A model generated the notes under the pieces. It searched no databases, was not told the origin of the DNA, and saw only the letters and a list, made by a program, of their open reading frames with translations. 64,000 nt of DNA from positions 620,001 to 684,000 of the forward strand of contig NC_018392.1 of the NCBI RefSeq assembly GCF_000208865.1. The letters are read 5' to 3'. Positions within the stretch are counted from its first letter, which is position 1, and each line of letters starts with the position of its first letter. The position numbers and the translations under genes were made by a program. This DNA comes from Neospora caninum Liverpool. Lineage: Eukaryota; Apicomplexa; Conoidasida; Eucoccidiorida; Sarcocystidae. This document shows, piece after piece, positions 63,343-64,000 of this stretch.

Positions 63343-64000
63343 TATATATAATGTATATGCGTGGGTGAACCCGTCGCGTCCGCGCGTGCCGCTCTCTCCT
63401 TGTGGAGTTATGCGTGTCAAAACCGCATTGACGGAAAGCGTCTATGTAGTGCATGCACACATCAAGAAGTGACCTTACCTCCGAAAGACTTGACGTCATA
63501 TGTATCTCCTGTGATGTTCACGTAGATGGGCAGTTTCAGGGGCGTCTCTTCCACCTTTCCGTAGATTTTCCGGAAGTTCGGTAACGCGGCCTCGCGCATC
63601 CACACAATAAAGTGGCTGTTTTCGACGCCTTCACCCACTCCTGCACACCAACGCGCAGCACACACACCGCTTCAGATGTGACGCAACTGAGAGTCTGAAA
63701 CCGTCCGCGAACTGCATGCATACACAACGCAGACAGAGCACTTGACCAGCACTTCCCCTCCGTTGCACATGCAACTACAAACATACACGGACGAACACAA
63801 TGGCCTGCAAGGCCCGAAACAGATTGACGCACTCTGCAAGACGGATAGCCCTCCCCGTGGAGTCCTGTAGATGTGTACGTGCTATAGACATGCGCGTGAA
63901 TGCGCATGCATACATATATGCATGTAGAGATTTTGCTGTGGTTGAACCGTTTTCGGGGAAGAGGCGCCTTACCGGGCACGTCCATGTGTAGGGCCTTGCG
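62551..64000 (-). CDS. CDC50/LEM3 (TMEM30) family P4-ATPase subunit, 5' part outside window
   Basis: Accessory beta subunit of lipid-flipping P4-ATPases, needed for their exit from the ER and activity; in Toxoplasma a CDC50 protein also partners a guanylate cyclase fused to a P4-ATPase. Three exons are visible with matching phase: 64000-63973 ([10 protein letters not shown], donor GTAAGG), 63640-63479 and terminal 62741-62551. The family signature is plain in [20 protein letters not shown], followed by an N-glycosylation sequon in [17 protein letters not shown]. Next come [17 protein letters not shown] and the second membrane helix, [18 protein letters not shown]. The short cytosolic tail ends LRKALYAEG. 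The first membrane helix and most of the Cys-rich exoplasmic loop lie beyond the right edge, so which coccidian CDC50 paralogue this is cannot be told. Confidence 0.93.
63310..63339. repeat. (TA)n microsatellite
   Basis: About 15 TA units in a CDC50 intron. Confidence 0.95.

Noticed and set aside
1..64000. tRNA, rRNA and transposon genes
   Set aside because: None found by eye on either strand; no cloverleaf with a recognisable T-loop, no rRNA core sequence and no transposase or reverse transcriptase motif. A covariance-model scan would be needed to exclude small RNAs.

Overview
The window looks like nuclear DNA from a cyst-forming coccidian apicomplexan (Sarcocystidae, Toxoplasma/Neospora/Hammondia type). 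The genes are intron-rich, introns have GT-AG and a few GC-AG ends, start sites usually carry A at -3, and the gene set fits: a BCKDH E1-alpha with a mitochondrial presequence, a CDC50 flippase subunit, a proteasome subunit, and a flagellar SPEF2/CPC1 protein expected only in a lineage with flagellated microgametes. The species cannot be fixed from sequence alone. All exon models here were read by hand from family alignments, reading-frame phase and splice signals.

Layout. The left half (1-35.7 kb) is transcribed on the minus strand. It holds a SPEF2-like gene running off the left edge (start 9701), a 4.1 kb gap, a PIN-less DIS3L2-type RNB exoribonuclease (27954 to 13831, about 25 exons), a 3 kb gap, and BCKDHA (35698 to 30957, 9 exons with phases fully consistent). 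A 3 kb divergent spacer (35.7-38.7 kb) then separates BCKDHA from a plus-strand block. That block holds proteasome alpha type 4 (38723-41020, 4 exons), a START-domain lipid-transfer-like protein (42893-45554, 4 exons), a VWA-domain protein (46971 to about 52855, 3' half only partly resolved), an intronless alanine-glyoxylate aminotransferase (54487-55632), and an unidentified multi-exon gene ending at 61612. At the right edge the 3' part of a CDC50/LEM3 gene is on the minus strand (62551 to beyond 64000) and converges on it.

There is no operon-like logic: these are independent nuclear genes. SPEF2 and possibly the VWA protein point to the male gamete axoneme. BCKDHA and AGXT are metabolic, the proteasome and RNB nuclease are housekeeping, and CDC50 and the START protein act on membrane lipids. 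The left half is crowded with (TA)n microsatellites and long purine/pyrimidine tracts, mostly in introns, while the stretch 33-63 kb is almost free of them.
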